From NCBI GenBank assembly GCA_023657465.1, contig JAGTJX010000002.1:186001-250000 (forward strand): 64,000 bases of DNA, read 5' to 3'. Both the position numbers and the translations under genes were made by a program. Shown piece by piece: positions 7,700 through 16,145 of the stretch. This DNA is from Lysobacteraceae bacterium (lineage in GTDB: Bacteria > Bdellovibrionota > UBA1018 > JAGTJX01). Position 1 is the stretch's first letter. Every line of letters starts with the position of its first letter. The notes beneath the pieces were generated by a model. The model was not told the origin of the DNA and ran no database searches. It saw nothing but the letters and a program-made list of their open reading frames with translations.

Positions 7700-9940
7700 A
7701 TGAGAACGTTATTTGTTGTTGTAGCGATGTTTTGTGTTTCTGTTTCTGGTTTTGCTCAATCGGTGTCAATGAGTGAGTTTAAGAACAGGCAAGTGACCTT
7801 CGTAGGTCAAAATTTTAAAAAATACGATACTGATCGAAAATTCCAAGTTCAATTTAGTATTAACAATACCCCTCTCGATCAGATTGTTGCGGAATCTAAT
7901 GGTTCGTTTTCTTATACGACTCCTTCAGGTCGCGTGAAAACAGGCGACGATGTCAAAGTGCAAGTCAATCAGTGGTATTCCGAAACCAGTCACTGGGTTA
8001 AGACGTTTGATATTCCCGTTTCAGAAGAACGCAAAGAAGAAGTGCGCAGATTCAAAGAAAAAATTCCAGCTTATGCTGAGCAACAGGCAAACACTCTAGC
8101 AAACCGTGTAGCAGAAGATTTGGGCGCCATCGTGAAGTGGAAGAGGAGTTTCGGATCTGGATTCGTTGATTACTATGAAGACTATAGTAATCGTAACCGT
8201 GAAGGTCGTAATAGTTACTCTCAAGGCGAAGACGTCGGCGAGACTCAAGGCTCTAACGCCGGCTACCGCGCAGGAACTAGCTCTGCGCAAAGCCGCGCAG
8301 AGAGCTATGCAAGTGACCGAGTCACTAGTGCTTTTGAGAATGCGGTCGATGACCCAAAGAGAACTTCAATCAAGACATTGGATTCCAGAGCTCCAGAAGC
8401 TCAATTCACTGGAGACCGCAGCCCCGAAACGAAGAGCTCACTTGAGCCTGTTTCTTCACGCATCAATCGCGAAGTCACACGCAAAGCGCACGTTTCTACG
8501 CGTTACCTCTCAAATGACTTAGGTTCTATTATGATCGAGCATGCAAATCGCTATGCTTCGAGCTCAGCAGACTGGGAGAATACACTCTCGGCATACGAAG
8601 CATACCAAGCTTGGATTCATGGTCGATTGGGCGGTAACTACGACTATAATCTTTGGAATCATGAGTTGATGACTGACGATCTCAAGCAAGAGTTTGCTGA
8701 GGAATTTAAACGCACCTATCGTCGAAACATTGAAGACAAGATCGATCGTGAGTCGAGTGGTACGGATTATAGCGCTCTATCTTTGGGAAGATCTGCGGGA
8801 CGTGAGTTTGGCGAAGCGCAAGTTCATGAAGACGGGCGCGTAAGTGGTTATAACTCTAAGTACGGTCTAGCAGCAGATAGAGGATTTGAAGAGCACTTTG
8901 AGAAGCAATTCAATGAAACATTTAGTTCTACTCTTCAGTATTACAATACGCACTCTATCCTCTCTCGTTTGAAAGCAGAATTGCTTGAAGAGAATGATAA
9001 TTACCTCTGGGAGCGTGGAGAGAAGCTAGGACTCAAGATTTCATCACTCGTAAATACAGGTGGACTCGATGCTACTGTTCAAGTGTCTACTCTTTCAGAC
9101 TCAGGAAGTCAGTCACTGAAGAGTTTCAGATTCACACTTCCTGCTCTCTCGAGTTTGAAGAGTAAGTCTCAAGTTTTTAAAGAAGTTGCTCAAATCTTGA
9201 ATACGGTTTCAGATGAACAAGAGTACTCCGTCACTGTCAAAGTAGGGACTCAATCAACGACTTTGAATTATTACATCGGTTGGAGAAACGTAATCACTGA
9301 TTTAGGTATACGTTTGATCGATGCAAACAGAAACTGTCTCTGGGAAAAAGGCGAAGAAATTGGCGTTGTGATTACTTCTGGGAAAAACAAAAGTCGTGTG
9401 AATGCTCATCTTCCAGTTCGGTTGATAGGATCAGGCTTAGATGCAATTCCTAGCTCGAAGTCCTTCAGTCTGAATGCTCAGTCTCAAGTATCAACCGCAA
9501 TGGAATTCCTGCCTCTGGCTAGAATCAGAAAAGATGTGACTGAGAATGAACGTCAATCGCTCGTACTTAGTTTAGGAACTTTAAGTTTCCCGTTTTCTTA
9601 CGCAGTTGGCTGGTTGAATTTGGTCGAAACTTACGGTGTAGATCCTAGAGTTGAGTTCAAAGTCAACATTCACAAAGCAATCATTGCAGAATGGGAAGCA
9701 GTGATCGCTTCAGGTCAGTACGACAATTGGTACAAGTATGGACGTAGCGGCAAGAAAACATTGCTCGAAGATCTCGTGAGAATCGCTCAAACCAAAGGTG
9801 AAGATAAGTATCTGTCACTAGCAAGCAAAGAGATCTGCGAAATGGTCAGCGGTTACTACTGGATGAGGAATCCTTGGAATTATAATTTTGCGTCTTCGTT
9901 TAAGAAGTTATATCGAACGATCGACCGAAGCTGTAAGTAG
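7700..9940 (+). CDS. Large secreted protein with two Ig-like repeats
   Basis: Unrecognised protein of 746 residues. Signal peptide ends near VSGFAQS. Residues about 100-420 are highly charged and Ser/Arg/Glu-rich, probably helical (SAQSRAESYASDRV, GREFGEAQVHEDGR). Two repeats follow at about 425-530 and 535-645, each starting with an Asx-rich turn and a conserved WERGE or WEKGE core (NYLWERGEKLGLKI, NCLWEKGEEIGVVI), which is the D-x-N-x-x-x-x-PGE style opening of CARDB-like Ig domains. The C-terminal 90 residues are helical with conserved Trp/Tyr. AAGGGG at 7688-7693 is the ribosome site; it could pair with ATCCCTT at 7675-7681. It is divergent from the propeller gene. Confidence 0.8.
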   Translation: MRTLFVVVAMFCVSVSGFAQSVSMSEFKNRQVTFVGQNFKKYDTDRKFQVQFSINNTPLDQIVAESNGSFSYTTPSGRVKTGDDVKVQVNQWYSETSHWVKTFDIPVSEERKEEVRRFKEKIPAYAEQQANTLANRVAEDLGAIVKWKRSFGSGFVDYYEDYSNRNREGRNSYSQGEDVGETQGSNAGYRAGTSSAQSRAESYASDRVTSAFENAVDDPKRTSIKTLDSRAPEAQFTGDRSPETKSSLEPVSSRINREVTRKAHVSTRYLSNDLGSIMIEHANRYASSSADWENTLSAYEAYQAWIHGRLGGNYDYNLWNHELMTDDLKQEFAEEFKRTYRRNIEDKIDRESSGTDYSALSLGRSAGREFGEAQVHEDGRVSGYNSKYGLAADRGFEEHFEKQFNETFSSTLQYYNTHSILSRLKAELLEENDNYLWERGEKLGLKISSLVNTGGLDATVQVSTLSDSGSQSLKSFRFTLPALSSLKSKSQVFKEVAQILNTVSDEQEYSVTVKVGTQSTTLNYYIGWRNVITDLGIRLIDANRNCLWEKGEEIGVVITSGKNKSRVNAHLPVRLIGSGLDAIPSSKSFSLNAQSQVSTAMEFLPLARIRKDVTENERQSLVLSLGTLSFPFSYAVGWLNLVETYGVDPRVEFKVNIHKAIIAEWEAVIASGQYDNWYKYGRSGKKTLLEDLVRIAQTKGEDKYLSLASKEICEMVSGYYWMRNPWNYNFASSFKKLYRTIDRSCK

Positions 9941-10048
9941 AGCTCGTTTTATTTTCTAATTCGGAATGCTTTTGTCTTTACTTTGGCGCTCTGTATTATT
10001 AAATGATTGCTATTGATCATCACTGAATGACTCTCAGAGGAAATTGCT

Positions 10049-10303
10049 ATGACTATTATTTTTGCATTATTACATGGATTCGCAAACCCATCGTTAATGG
10101 CTGAGACTGCTTCAGGTCACATCGAGAAAGCCGCAGCTCATTTAGAGCATTTCTGTGCAGACATCGCTGACAGAGAAGTGATTTCCTTCTATGACCAAAG
10201 AAGGTGTAAAGAAATTTCGAATGCCTTAGATGCTGCTTCTCTTGAACTCTCAAAAGAGCTTATTCAAATCAAAAAAGACATTGCTAGCTTAAAGAAAAAA
10301 TAA
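10049..10303 (+). CDS. Small secreted coiled-coil protein
   Basis: Eighty-four residues with AGAGGA as ribosome site before the ATG. The N-terminus is hydrophobic and ends in SLMAE, a plausible signal peptide; the mature part is one amphipathic helix with two cysteines (EHFCADIAD, QRRCKEIS) and a Lys-rich end. It resembles in layout the damaged small protein at 31729-31998 (signal peptide, two or three Cys, helix), but I cannot show homology. Convergent with the PIG-L deacetylase 28 bases away. Function unknown. Confidence 0.6.
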   Translation: MTIIFALLHGFANPSLMAETASGHIEKAAAHLEHFCADIADREVISFYDQRRCKEISNALDAASLELSKELIQIKKDIASLKKK

Positions 10304-10331
10304 AAACTAAGTCTCTGGGTTGATCTGAAAA

Positions 10332-11060
10332 CTATTTTTTGGATTGCGCGAGATAAAGCGAAATAAAGAGCCTGCCCATCTGGGTGACATTGCCTTGCTT
10401 GATGAAGGGAATGAGCCAGTGGTGTTTCTTGATGTTCTTAAGTTCACTCACCGGGATCGCTTTATGTTCATCTGCGGCAATGAGCGCATCGTAGATCGTA
10501 GCAATCTCTAGGTGAGAGACTTTTGCAAAACCCTCAAACGCAGTGACTGGCAGGAAGTTTAAGAAGCGCTCGACTTCCTTCTTGTAAGTATTCCAAAACA
10601 AGTCCGCTTTGATGTTGAAGTGCTTTTCTGGAATAGAGATTTTCTTATCGGGCATCACATTGTGAGCAACAGAGTAAACCTTCTTGTGATCGCGGAAGGT
10701 CTCGTAAGTCACGCGTGCAGCGTCTTGATGGTGCTGATGCCCGTACTCGCCTAAGATGCTGTGTGTGTAGACCTCAGCAAAGGGACCGTAATCCACGCGT
10801 ACTTCATGAAGTTTCTTCCACACGGATTGAATGGGGAGTCGTTTGCCTGGAGCATCTGCAAAGTCTAGAAAGAGTGCGTTTTTCACTTGGAGAGTTTTGC
10901 ACGCGCGCTTGAACTCTTCATGGCGCTGTTTACCTCTTCCATCACCGTTACCATCTGTAATCGAGACCACTGTCCATTCGGTTTTGGGTTCAGAAAGGAT
11001 GAGGCCTGAGAAGTAAATCGTTTCATCATCAGGGTGAGCGACTACGACTAACTTTTTCAT
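10332..11060 (-). CDS. PIG-L/LmbE family zinc deacetylase
   Basis: Probable N-deacetylase acting on GlcNAc-type substrates. The N-terminal strand ends in the zinc motif AHPDDE (residues about 8-13), and the second zinc site EYGHQHHQDAARV is present near residue 105. At 242 residues it matches the family. No signal peptide, so cytoplasmic. Its start overlaps the stop of the upstream Rsm22 gene by four bases, so the two are translationally coupled. The real substrate (for example bacillithiol-type intermediates or an envelope glycan) cannot be inferred here. Confidence 0.88.
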   Translation of the reverse strand: MKKLVVVAHPDDETIYFSGLILSEPKTEWTVVSITDGNGDGRGKQRHEEFKRACKTLQVKNALFLDFADAPGKRLPIQSVWKKLHEVRVDYGPFAEVYTHSILGEYGHQHHQDAARVTYETFRDHKKVYSVAHNVMPDKKISIPEKHFNIKADLFWNTYKKEVERFLNFLPVTAFEGFAKVSHLEIATIYDALIAADEHKAIPVSELKNIKKHHWLIPFIKQGNVTQMGRLFISLYLAQSKK

Positions 11061-12340
11061 TTGCGACTTTTCACTTTTTTAGGAGGTTTAGATTTTATTC
11101 GAAAGGTTTTTTTTTCTTCGCGGTCACGAGGAGCGGGGCGATCTTTTTGAGGAACGCGTGGGCGAGAATCAGCTGGAGCATTGGGGTCGGGATATTTCAC
11201 GACGTCGCCACGGAAAATTTTGAAACTCTTTGTCTTCAGTACATCGAGACTGATGCGCTTGGTTTGATCAGGTTCGCAGAGAAGTACCAGTGGAGTTTGT
11301 TCGTGCTGTCTCATGATCTCGCTTACGACGAGCCTAAGGTGAGCGGGTCTCATGGGTGGTGCAAGCTTGGCTGATGCAATCCAAAGGTAAGAAAACTTAA
11401 GCCATTCACGCTTGGAGCCTAACCTCTCAGAAAATTGTCTGAACCACTTACCAGGAATCTCAGCAGGGAAGGAGAAGTGACACCAATCTCGTGACTGAGA
11501 GAGGGGACAAGTTCCTTCATGCATGCAAGGTCCCCAGAGGCGCTTGAGTGAGGGAGCTTGATCGCCTTCGTCGCCATGATGTCTCACGACACCGAGCAGT
11601 TCATTACGAAGTGAGCCTAAATTCTGTGACGAAATCTTATCTGCGGGTTCTACGATGAGAACTCCTGCGCCTGAAGTGTGGTTCTCGACCAGACTTAAGT
11701 ACTCGGCTTGTCTAGCCAGTGGAGTTTCTGTTTCGTTTAGCAAGTGACCTAAGATCGAGAAGTCATAGACACCATCAAATCTGAAGTCGTAGCAGTTGCT
11801 TCTAATGATTCGGATATCCTTTGCAGGCGTTCTTCCTGCAGACAGAAGCGCCTTCGCATCATCCAGCACGGGCATGTGTTGATCGACGAGTGTGAGTTCG
11901 AACTCGGGGCAGTTCTTCTTACCTTGAGCCCAAAGGAGAAGTGCAATCGATGCAGTGCCAGGGCCTGCGCCTAGATCGAGTACTCGAAACGGACGAGACT
12001 CTGAGCGAGCGATGTCGAATGCTTTTGAGAGAGCGTCTGAGTGGCGCTCAAACATTGTGAAAAATTTTGCGGCTTGAAGATTTAAAAAATAAAGCAGATA
12101 CGCTGAGCGATTCTTCGGATGTTCGAAATAAGAAGCCACTTGCCTCTGAGATACTTCATGGCGATCTGATCTCAGGAGATGAGAGAGTTCTTTCACGCCC
12201 TTAGCATAGAAGTTCAGATCCTCGAGAGAGAATGGCTTGTCTCGCCATTTCGGATTCGGGCTATACCGCTGCTTGACGTAGGTGGGAACGGTTTCGTCAA
12301 AAAACTGTCCCCAAAGTGTAGGAAATCTTTGCTCATTCAT
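11057..12340 (-). CDS. Rsm22-family ribosome-associated methyltransferase-like protein
   Basis: Homologue of mitochondrial Rsm22/METTL17, which binds small-subunit assembly intermediates. A SAM-binding fold is marked by VLDLGAGPGTAS near residue 120. Downstream is the characteristic Cys cluster GPCMHEGTCPL then DWCHF (about residues 260-285), known in METTL17 as ligands of a 4Fe-4S cluster. The C-terminus is a basic tail ending PPKKVKSRK, suited to RNA contact. It begins the two-gene unit with the PIG-L deacetylase. The family call rests on the Cys cluster plus the SAM motif; activity in bacteria is poorly known. Confidence 0.85.
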   Translation of the reverse strand: MNEQRFPTLWGQFFDETVPTYVKQRYSPNPKWRDKPFSLEDLNFYAKGVKELSHLLRSDRHEVSQRQVASYFEHPKNRSAYLLYFLNLQAAKFFTMFERHSDALSKAFDIARSESRPFRVLDLGAGPGTASIALLLWAQGKKNCPEFELTLVDQHMPVLDDAKALLSAGRTPAKDIRIIRSNCYDFRFDGVYDFSILGHLLNETETPLARQAEYLSLVENHTSGAGVLIVEPADKISSQNLGSLRNELLGVVRHHGDEGDQAPSLKRLWGPCMHEGTCPLSQSRDWCHFSFPAEIPGKWFRQFSERLGSKREWLKFSYLWIASAKLAPPMRPAHLRLVVSEIMRQHEQTPLVLLCEPDQTKRISLDVLKTKSFKIFRGDVVKYPDPNAPADSRPRVPQKDRPAPRDREEKKTFRIKSKPPKKVKSRK

Positions 12341-12375
12341 TTCGTGTTACTAATCATGTTACGCTTTTTTGTAGG

Positions 12376-12822
12376 ATGTTGGAACGAGATCTTAAGCCTT
12401 TTGTAAAAGTTAAGCAGCCCAGTTACTTCACGTACTTCTGCGCTCAGTGCAATAACAAGCGCATTCTCCCGATGAACCCTAATCCTGGAAGAGCAAAACA
12501 CTTTTTTCAGGTCGCTCTCACTGCCGGTGTGATCATGCTCATGACTTGGAGTTGGTTTGAGTGGAAAGGGGTCGTGTCTTTCATTCCACTTTGGATCGGA
12601 TTCGAAGTGATGTTTAGAATGAAGCTTCGCGCTATGATTCCGTGTCCGATTTGTGGTTTTGATCCGTATTTGCAACTCATTGACTCGAAGCGCGCCACTG
12701 AAAAAACCGTAGAATTTTGGAAAAAGAAGTTCGAAGACAACGGCCTTGAGTTCTTGGATCGAGACGCACTGCGAATGAAAAAGTATCGCGTTCCTCCGAA
12801 AAACGACGCCAATATTACTTGA
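12376..12822 (+). CDS. Small membrane protein with two zinc-ribbon CxxC pairs
   Basis: Product of 148 residues. A CAQC pair near residue 22 and a CPIC pair near residue 93 flank two hydrophobic helices ([15 protein letters not shown] and [14 protein letters not shown]), so both Cys pairs could face the same side and join in one zinc ribbon. The C-terminal half is charged. TAGG lies just before the ATG at 12376. The start is divergent from Rsm22 and the gene precedes ssb. Unrecognised; related small membrane proteins are common in Bdellovibrio-like genomes, but I cannot name a family. Confidence 0.72.
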   Translation: MLERDLKPFVKVKQPSYFTYFCAQCNNKRILPMNPNPGRAKHFFQVALTAGVIMLMTWSWFEWKGVVSFIPLWIGFEVMFRMKLRAMIPCPICGFDPYLQLIDSKRATEKTVEFWKKKFEDNGLEFLDRDALRMKKYRVPPKNDANIT

Positions 12823-12854
12823 CGGCTATCAAGGCCAACGCTACCCCTATTGTC

Positions 12855-13334
12855 ATGTCTGTAAATAAAGTAATTCTCGTTGGCAGGTTGGGACAAGCTC
12901 CCGAAGTTCGTTACACTCCCTCAGGTGCTGCAGTCGCTAATTTTAGCGTCGCTACCAATGAATCTTGGACGGACAAGTCCGGACAGAAGCAAGAGAAGAC
13001 TGAGTGGCATAGAGTGGTTGTGTGGGGGAAACTTGCAGAGCTCTGTAAAACATATCTCGCTAAGGGCAGACAAGTTTACATCGAAGGCAAAATGCAAACC
13101 CGTCAGTGGGAAGACAAAAAAGACGGCCAGACAAAATATACAACTGAAGTGATGGCACAAACCGTTCAATTTTTAGGCGCAACTGCTGGAGCGGGTGCGG
13201 GAGCATCTCGTGAAGACGGTGCTCAAATGGGTGCTCCATCTTACGGCGGCGGAGCAATGGCAAACAGCATGGCAACCGCTAGCGCATTTGATGCTTCAAC
13301 GCCTCAAATGATGGAAGACGATATCCCGTTCTGA
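12855..13334 (+). CDS. ssb: Single-stranded DNA-binding protein
   Basis: Tetrameric OB-fold protein that coats single-stranded DNA and recruits repair and replication enzymes. [20 protein letters not shown] and [14 protein letters not shown] are the OB-fold signature; a Gly/Ala-rich linker follows and the acidic tip MMEDDIPF is the canonical partner-binding peptide. The start is placed at ATG 12855 because family members begin at this Met; the longer frame from 12819 adds an unrelated leader that overlaps the previous gene. Length 159 residues. Eleven bases separate it from the next gene. Confidence 0.97.
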   Translation: MSVNKVILVGRLGQAPEVRYTPSGAAVANFSVATNESWTDKSGQKQEKTEWHRVVVWGKLAELCKTYLAKGRQVYIEGKMQTRQWEDKKDGQTKYTTEVMAQTVQFLGATAGAGAGASREDGAQMGAPSYGGGAMANSMATASAFDASTPQMMEDDIPF

Positions 13335-13345
13335 AATGACAGAGG

Positions 13346-14926
13346 ATGAAATCCCTAGTCATCGTTCCCACCTATAATGAAATCGAGAATATCGAGGCGC
13401 TCATCAGGGCAGTCTTCGCAAATGTTCCGTCTGATACTGAGCTACTCATCTGTGATGATGGTTCTCCGGATGGAACTGGACAACTCGTTGAGAAACTTAA
13501 ATCAGAGTTCCCGAGACTCCATGCGCTTCATCGCAAGGGCAAGTTAGGATTGGGAACAGCTTACATTGCAGGATTCAAGTACGGGCTTGCACGTGGCTTC
13601 GATGCACTCATTGAGATGGACGCAGACTTCTCTCACAACCCGCCTTATCTCAAAACCATGCTAGCCAACCTTGAGACTCATGACTTCGTCATTGGGTCTC
13701 GTTATGTTTCTGGCGGTGGGACTGTGAACTGGGGCTTGGGTCGCAAGATCTTGAGCAGAGGAGGCAGCCTTTATTCGAGAATGATTCTCGGCGCTCCGAT
13801 CCGAGACTTTACTGGCGGTTTCAATGGTTGGAGAAAAAACGTTTTAGAAAACATTTCTCTCGATACGCTGAAGTCAGACGGTTATTCTTTTCAGATAGAA
13901 TTAAAATATAGAGCGTTTCTGAAAAAATATCGTTTCACAGAATTCCCGATTATTTTTGAAGATCGCAAAGTAGGAAACTCCAAAATGAATAAAGGCATCG
14001 TGCTCGAGGCACTAAAAAAAGTTTGGCAGTTTAGAATGACGTCGAAATCTGCGATGACTCTTACTGCGTTAGTGTTTGCGGGGATGATTAGTTCAGCTCA
14101 GGCGAAGTTCCATTCGACACCGACTGCAATTCTCGTCGATAAAAAAACTAACACGCTCCATGTCTCTGAAGTCAAAGAGGGTGTTTACCATGTCGTAAAG
14201 ACTTATCATGCGGTTGTTGGTCGTGTGAAAGGTGACAAACAAGACGAAGGAGATCTCAAGACGCCTGAGGGAATCTTCACCTTCAGAGACAAGCTCCTGC
14301 CGCCATCGATCGCCCCTAAGTTTGGTGTGATGGCGTTCTACATTAATTATCCCAATGACTATGACAAGATCGCAGGACGCACCGGTAACTCGATCATGCT
14401 TCACGCGACGAATGAACCCGCGCGCTTAGGTAAGAATTATGATTCTGAAGGCTGCGTGGTTCTCAAGAATGAAGAGATTAAGGAAGTTGATCCATTCATC
14501 AAGACAGGGCTCACTCCGATTTTGATTTTCGAAGAGCTCACTAAAGACTATCTCGAGCCAGGCAAAGACCCTAAGCTCACTGACTTCTTCAAGTCATGGG
14601 TAGCGACTTGGTCTCAGAAGTCGATTGATCCTTACATGGATCATTATCATTCTGACTTCTCATCAGCAGGTAAGTCAAAGAAGCAGTGGAAAGACTACAA
14701 GTCTGTCCTAGCTAAGAAATATAAAACGATCGATATTACCGCTGATGATGTTCTCTATTATCGTCACCCCAAATATTCAGTGATCACCTTCACGCAAGAT
14801 TATCGTTCCACTCTTGCAAACGGTGCGCCTGGACTCAGATCCGTCGGTACTAAAGTCCTCTACATTGCTGAAGAAGAGGGAAAACTCAAAATCATCTCTG
14901 AAAACTTCACCAATCTCAGGTGGTAG
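13346..14926 (+). CDS. Fusion: polyprenol-phosphate mannosyltransferase-like GT2 + L,D-transpeptidase
   Basis: One uninterrupted frame of 526 residues joins two enzymes. Residues 1-230 are a GT2 of the dolichyl/polyprenyl-phosphate hexose synthase type (IVPTYNEIENIEAL, CDDGSPDGTG, EMDADFSHNP). Residues about 231-253 (MTSKSAMTLTALVFAGMI) look like a signal peptide or single helix. Residues about 260-400 are a YkuD L,D-transpeptidase with His353 in MLHATNE and Cys370 in DSEGCVVL. The last 120 residues resemble an NTF2-like domain seen in Cds6-type transpeptidases. An internal ATG at 14036 could start the transpeptidase alone, but no good ribosome site precedes it. As one chain, GT2 would be cytosolic and the transpeptidase periplasmic. 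Confidence 0.88.
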   Translation: MKSLVIVPTYNEIENIEALIRAVFANVPSDTELLICDDGSPDGTGQLVEKLKSEFPRLHALHRKGKLGLGTAYIAGFKYGLARGFDALIEMDADFSHNPPYLKTMLANLETHDFVIGSRYVSGGGTVNWGLGRKILSRGGSLYSRMILGAPIRDFTGGFNGWRKNVLENISLDTLKSDGYSFQIELKYRAFLKKYRFTEFPIIFEDRKVGNSKMNKGIVLEALKKVWQFRMTSKSAMTLTALVFAGMISSAQAKFHSTPTAILVDKKTNTLHVSEVKEGVYHVVKTYHAVVGRVKGDKQDEGDLKTPEGIFTFRDKLLPPSIAPKFGVMAFYINYPNDYDKIAGRTGNSIMLHATNEPARLGKNYDSEGCVVLKNEEIKEVDPFIKTGLTPILIFEELTKDYLEPGKDPKLTDFFKSWVATWSQKSIDPYMDHYHSDFSSAGKSKKQWKDYKSVLAKKYKTIDITADDVLYYRHPKYSVITFTQDYRSTLANGAPGLRSVGTKVLYIAEEEGKLKIISENFTNLRW

Positions 14927-14927
14927 A

Positions 14928-16145
14928 GTGAGTTCAAACTCTTACGATACGCTCATCATTGGCGGGGGGTTGGTAGGATCCTCGGTTGCCATGCATCTTG
15001 CGCGCTTAGGCACTTCTGGTCGCATTGGGGTGCTTGATTATGATCTCGAAGGGTCGTTTAGTTCTTCAGAACTGAACGCAGGCGGAGTGCGCGCCACATT
15101 CTCTCAGCCTGTGAATATTCTCCTCTCTAAGCTCTCGATCGAATTCTTCGAGAAGCATGCACACGAGGTGGGCTACAGGGATTGTGGATATCTCTGGTTA
15201 CGTACACCAGAGCAGATGAATAACGCTGAAGCAAGCTTGAAGACCCAATCCAAGCTGGGGTGGGCGAGTGAGACTTGGGATGTCTCGACTCTGAGATCTA
15301 AAATTCCATTCATTGATAAGACCTCTGATCTTGCAGGCGCGCACTTTGCGAAGCGAGATGGACTCATGAATCCTAATTTATTGAAACTTTTCTTCCGAGA
15401 GAAAGCCAAATCCTCTGGCGTTCAGTTTTTAGATCGTCTTTGGGTCACAGGTACTGAGAAGAGCGACTCTGGATATATACTGAGTTGCAATGAGTACGCT
15501 AGGAATCTCACTGAAGATCAGAAGAAGAACATTGTCACTCATACCGGTGTTTCTCCAGTGATCGGCTCTAAGAAAATTAAGACAAAACGCGTGGTCATCG
15601 CTTCAGGTGCTTGGAGTACTGAGCTCATGAAACTTTTTGGTCACAAACGAGAGTCTAAGCCATTGCGCAGGCAAGTTTGTATTTTTGATTGTAGAGATGT
15701 GGATCTCACACCTCATGGCATGATCGTCGATACATCTGGAGTTTATTTTCATCCTGAAGCTACCAATGGATTGGCAGGATTTGCGACAACGAATGAACGT
15801 CCAGGGTTCAGATTTGATTATGATGGCGAGAGTTTTTTTCAAGAAGAGATCTGGGCTAAACTCTTCGAGCGTTCAACAAAGTTTGAAAGACTGAGACATC
15901 TTACGGGTTGGGCTGGGCTCTACGAAATCTCTCCAGATGAAACAGCAGTCATTGGTCATGCTGGTGATGAGCTTTATGAATGTCACTCCTTCTCAGGTCA
16001 CGGAGCCATGCAATCTTACGCAGCAGGGCTCTCACTTGCAGAGCTGATGACGGGCGGGAAGTTTCAGACGATTCCAGAGATTGCAGCATTATCCGCAGAA
16101 CGGTTCAATAGTGGTAAGCTCATCCGTGAGGGAGCTGTGATCTAA
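14928..16145 (+). CDS. FAD-dependent oxidoreductase, D-amino-acid-oxidase/GlpD-like (DAO) family
   Basis: Flavoprotein of about 405 residues. The dinucleotide-binding motif IIGGGLVGSSVAMHLA opens the protein and the DAO-type C-terminal motif SGHGAMQSYAAG, where substrate and flavin meet, is present near residue 360. The start is GTG 14928, one base after the upstream stop; the frame extending to 14814 only overlaps the transpeptidase. Members oxidise amino or imino acids (glycine oxidase, sarcosine oxidase, FOXRED1). No signal peptide, so cytoplasmic. Stop and next start share TAATG, implying coupling with the downstream hydrolase. Confidence 0.85.
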   Translation: MSSNSYDTLIIGGGLVGSSVAMHLARLGTSGRIGVLDYDLEGSFSSSELNAGGVRATFSQPVNILLSKLSIEFFEKHAHEVGYRDCGYLWLRTPEQMNNAEASLKTQSKLGWASETWDVSTLRSKIPFIDKTSDLAGAHFAKRDGLMNPNLLKLFFREKAKSSGVQFLDRLWVTGTEKSDSGYILSCNEYARNLTEDQKKNIVTHTGVSPVIGSKKIKTKRVVIASGAWSTELMKLFGHKRESKPLRRQVCIFDCRDVDLTPHGMIVDTSGVYFHPEATNGLAGFATTNERPGFRFDYDGESFFQEEIWAKLFERSTKFERLRHLTGWAGLYEISPDETAVIGHAGDELYECHSFSGHGAMQSYAAGLSLAELMTGGKFQTIPEIAALSAERFNSGKLIREGAVI

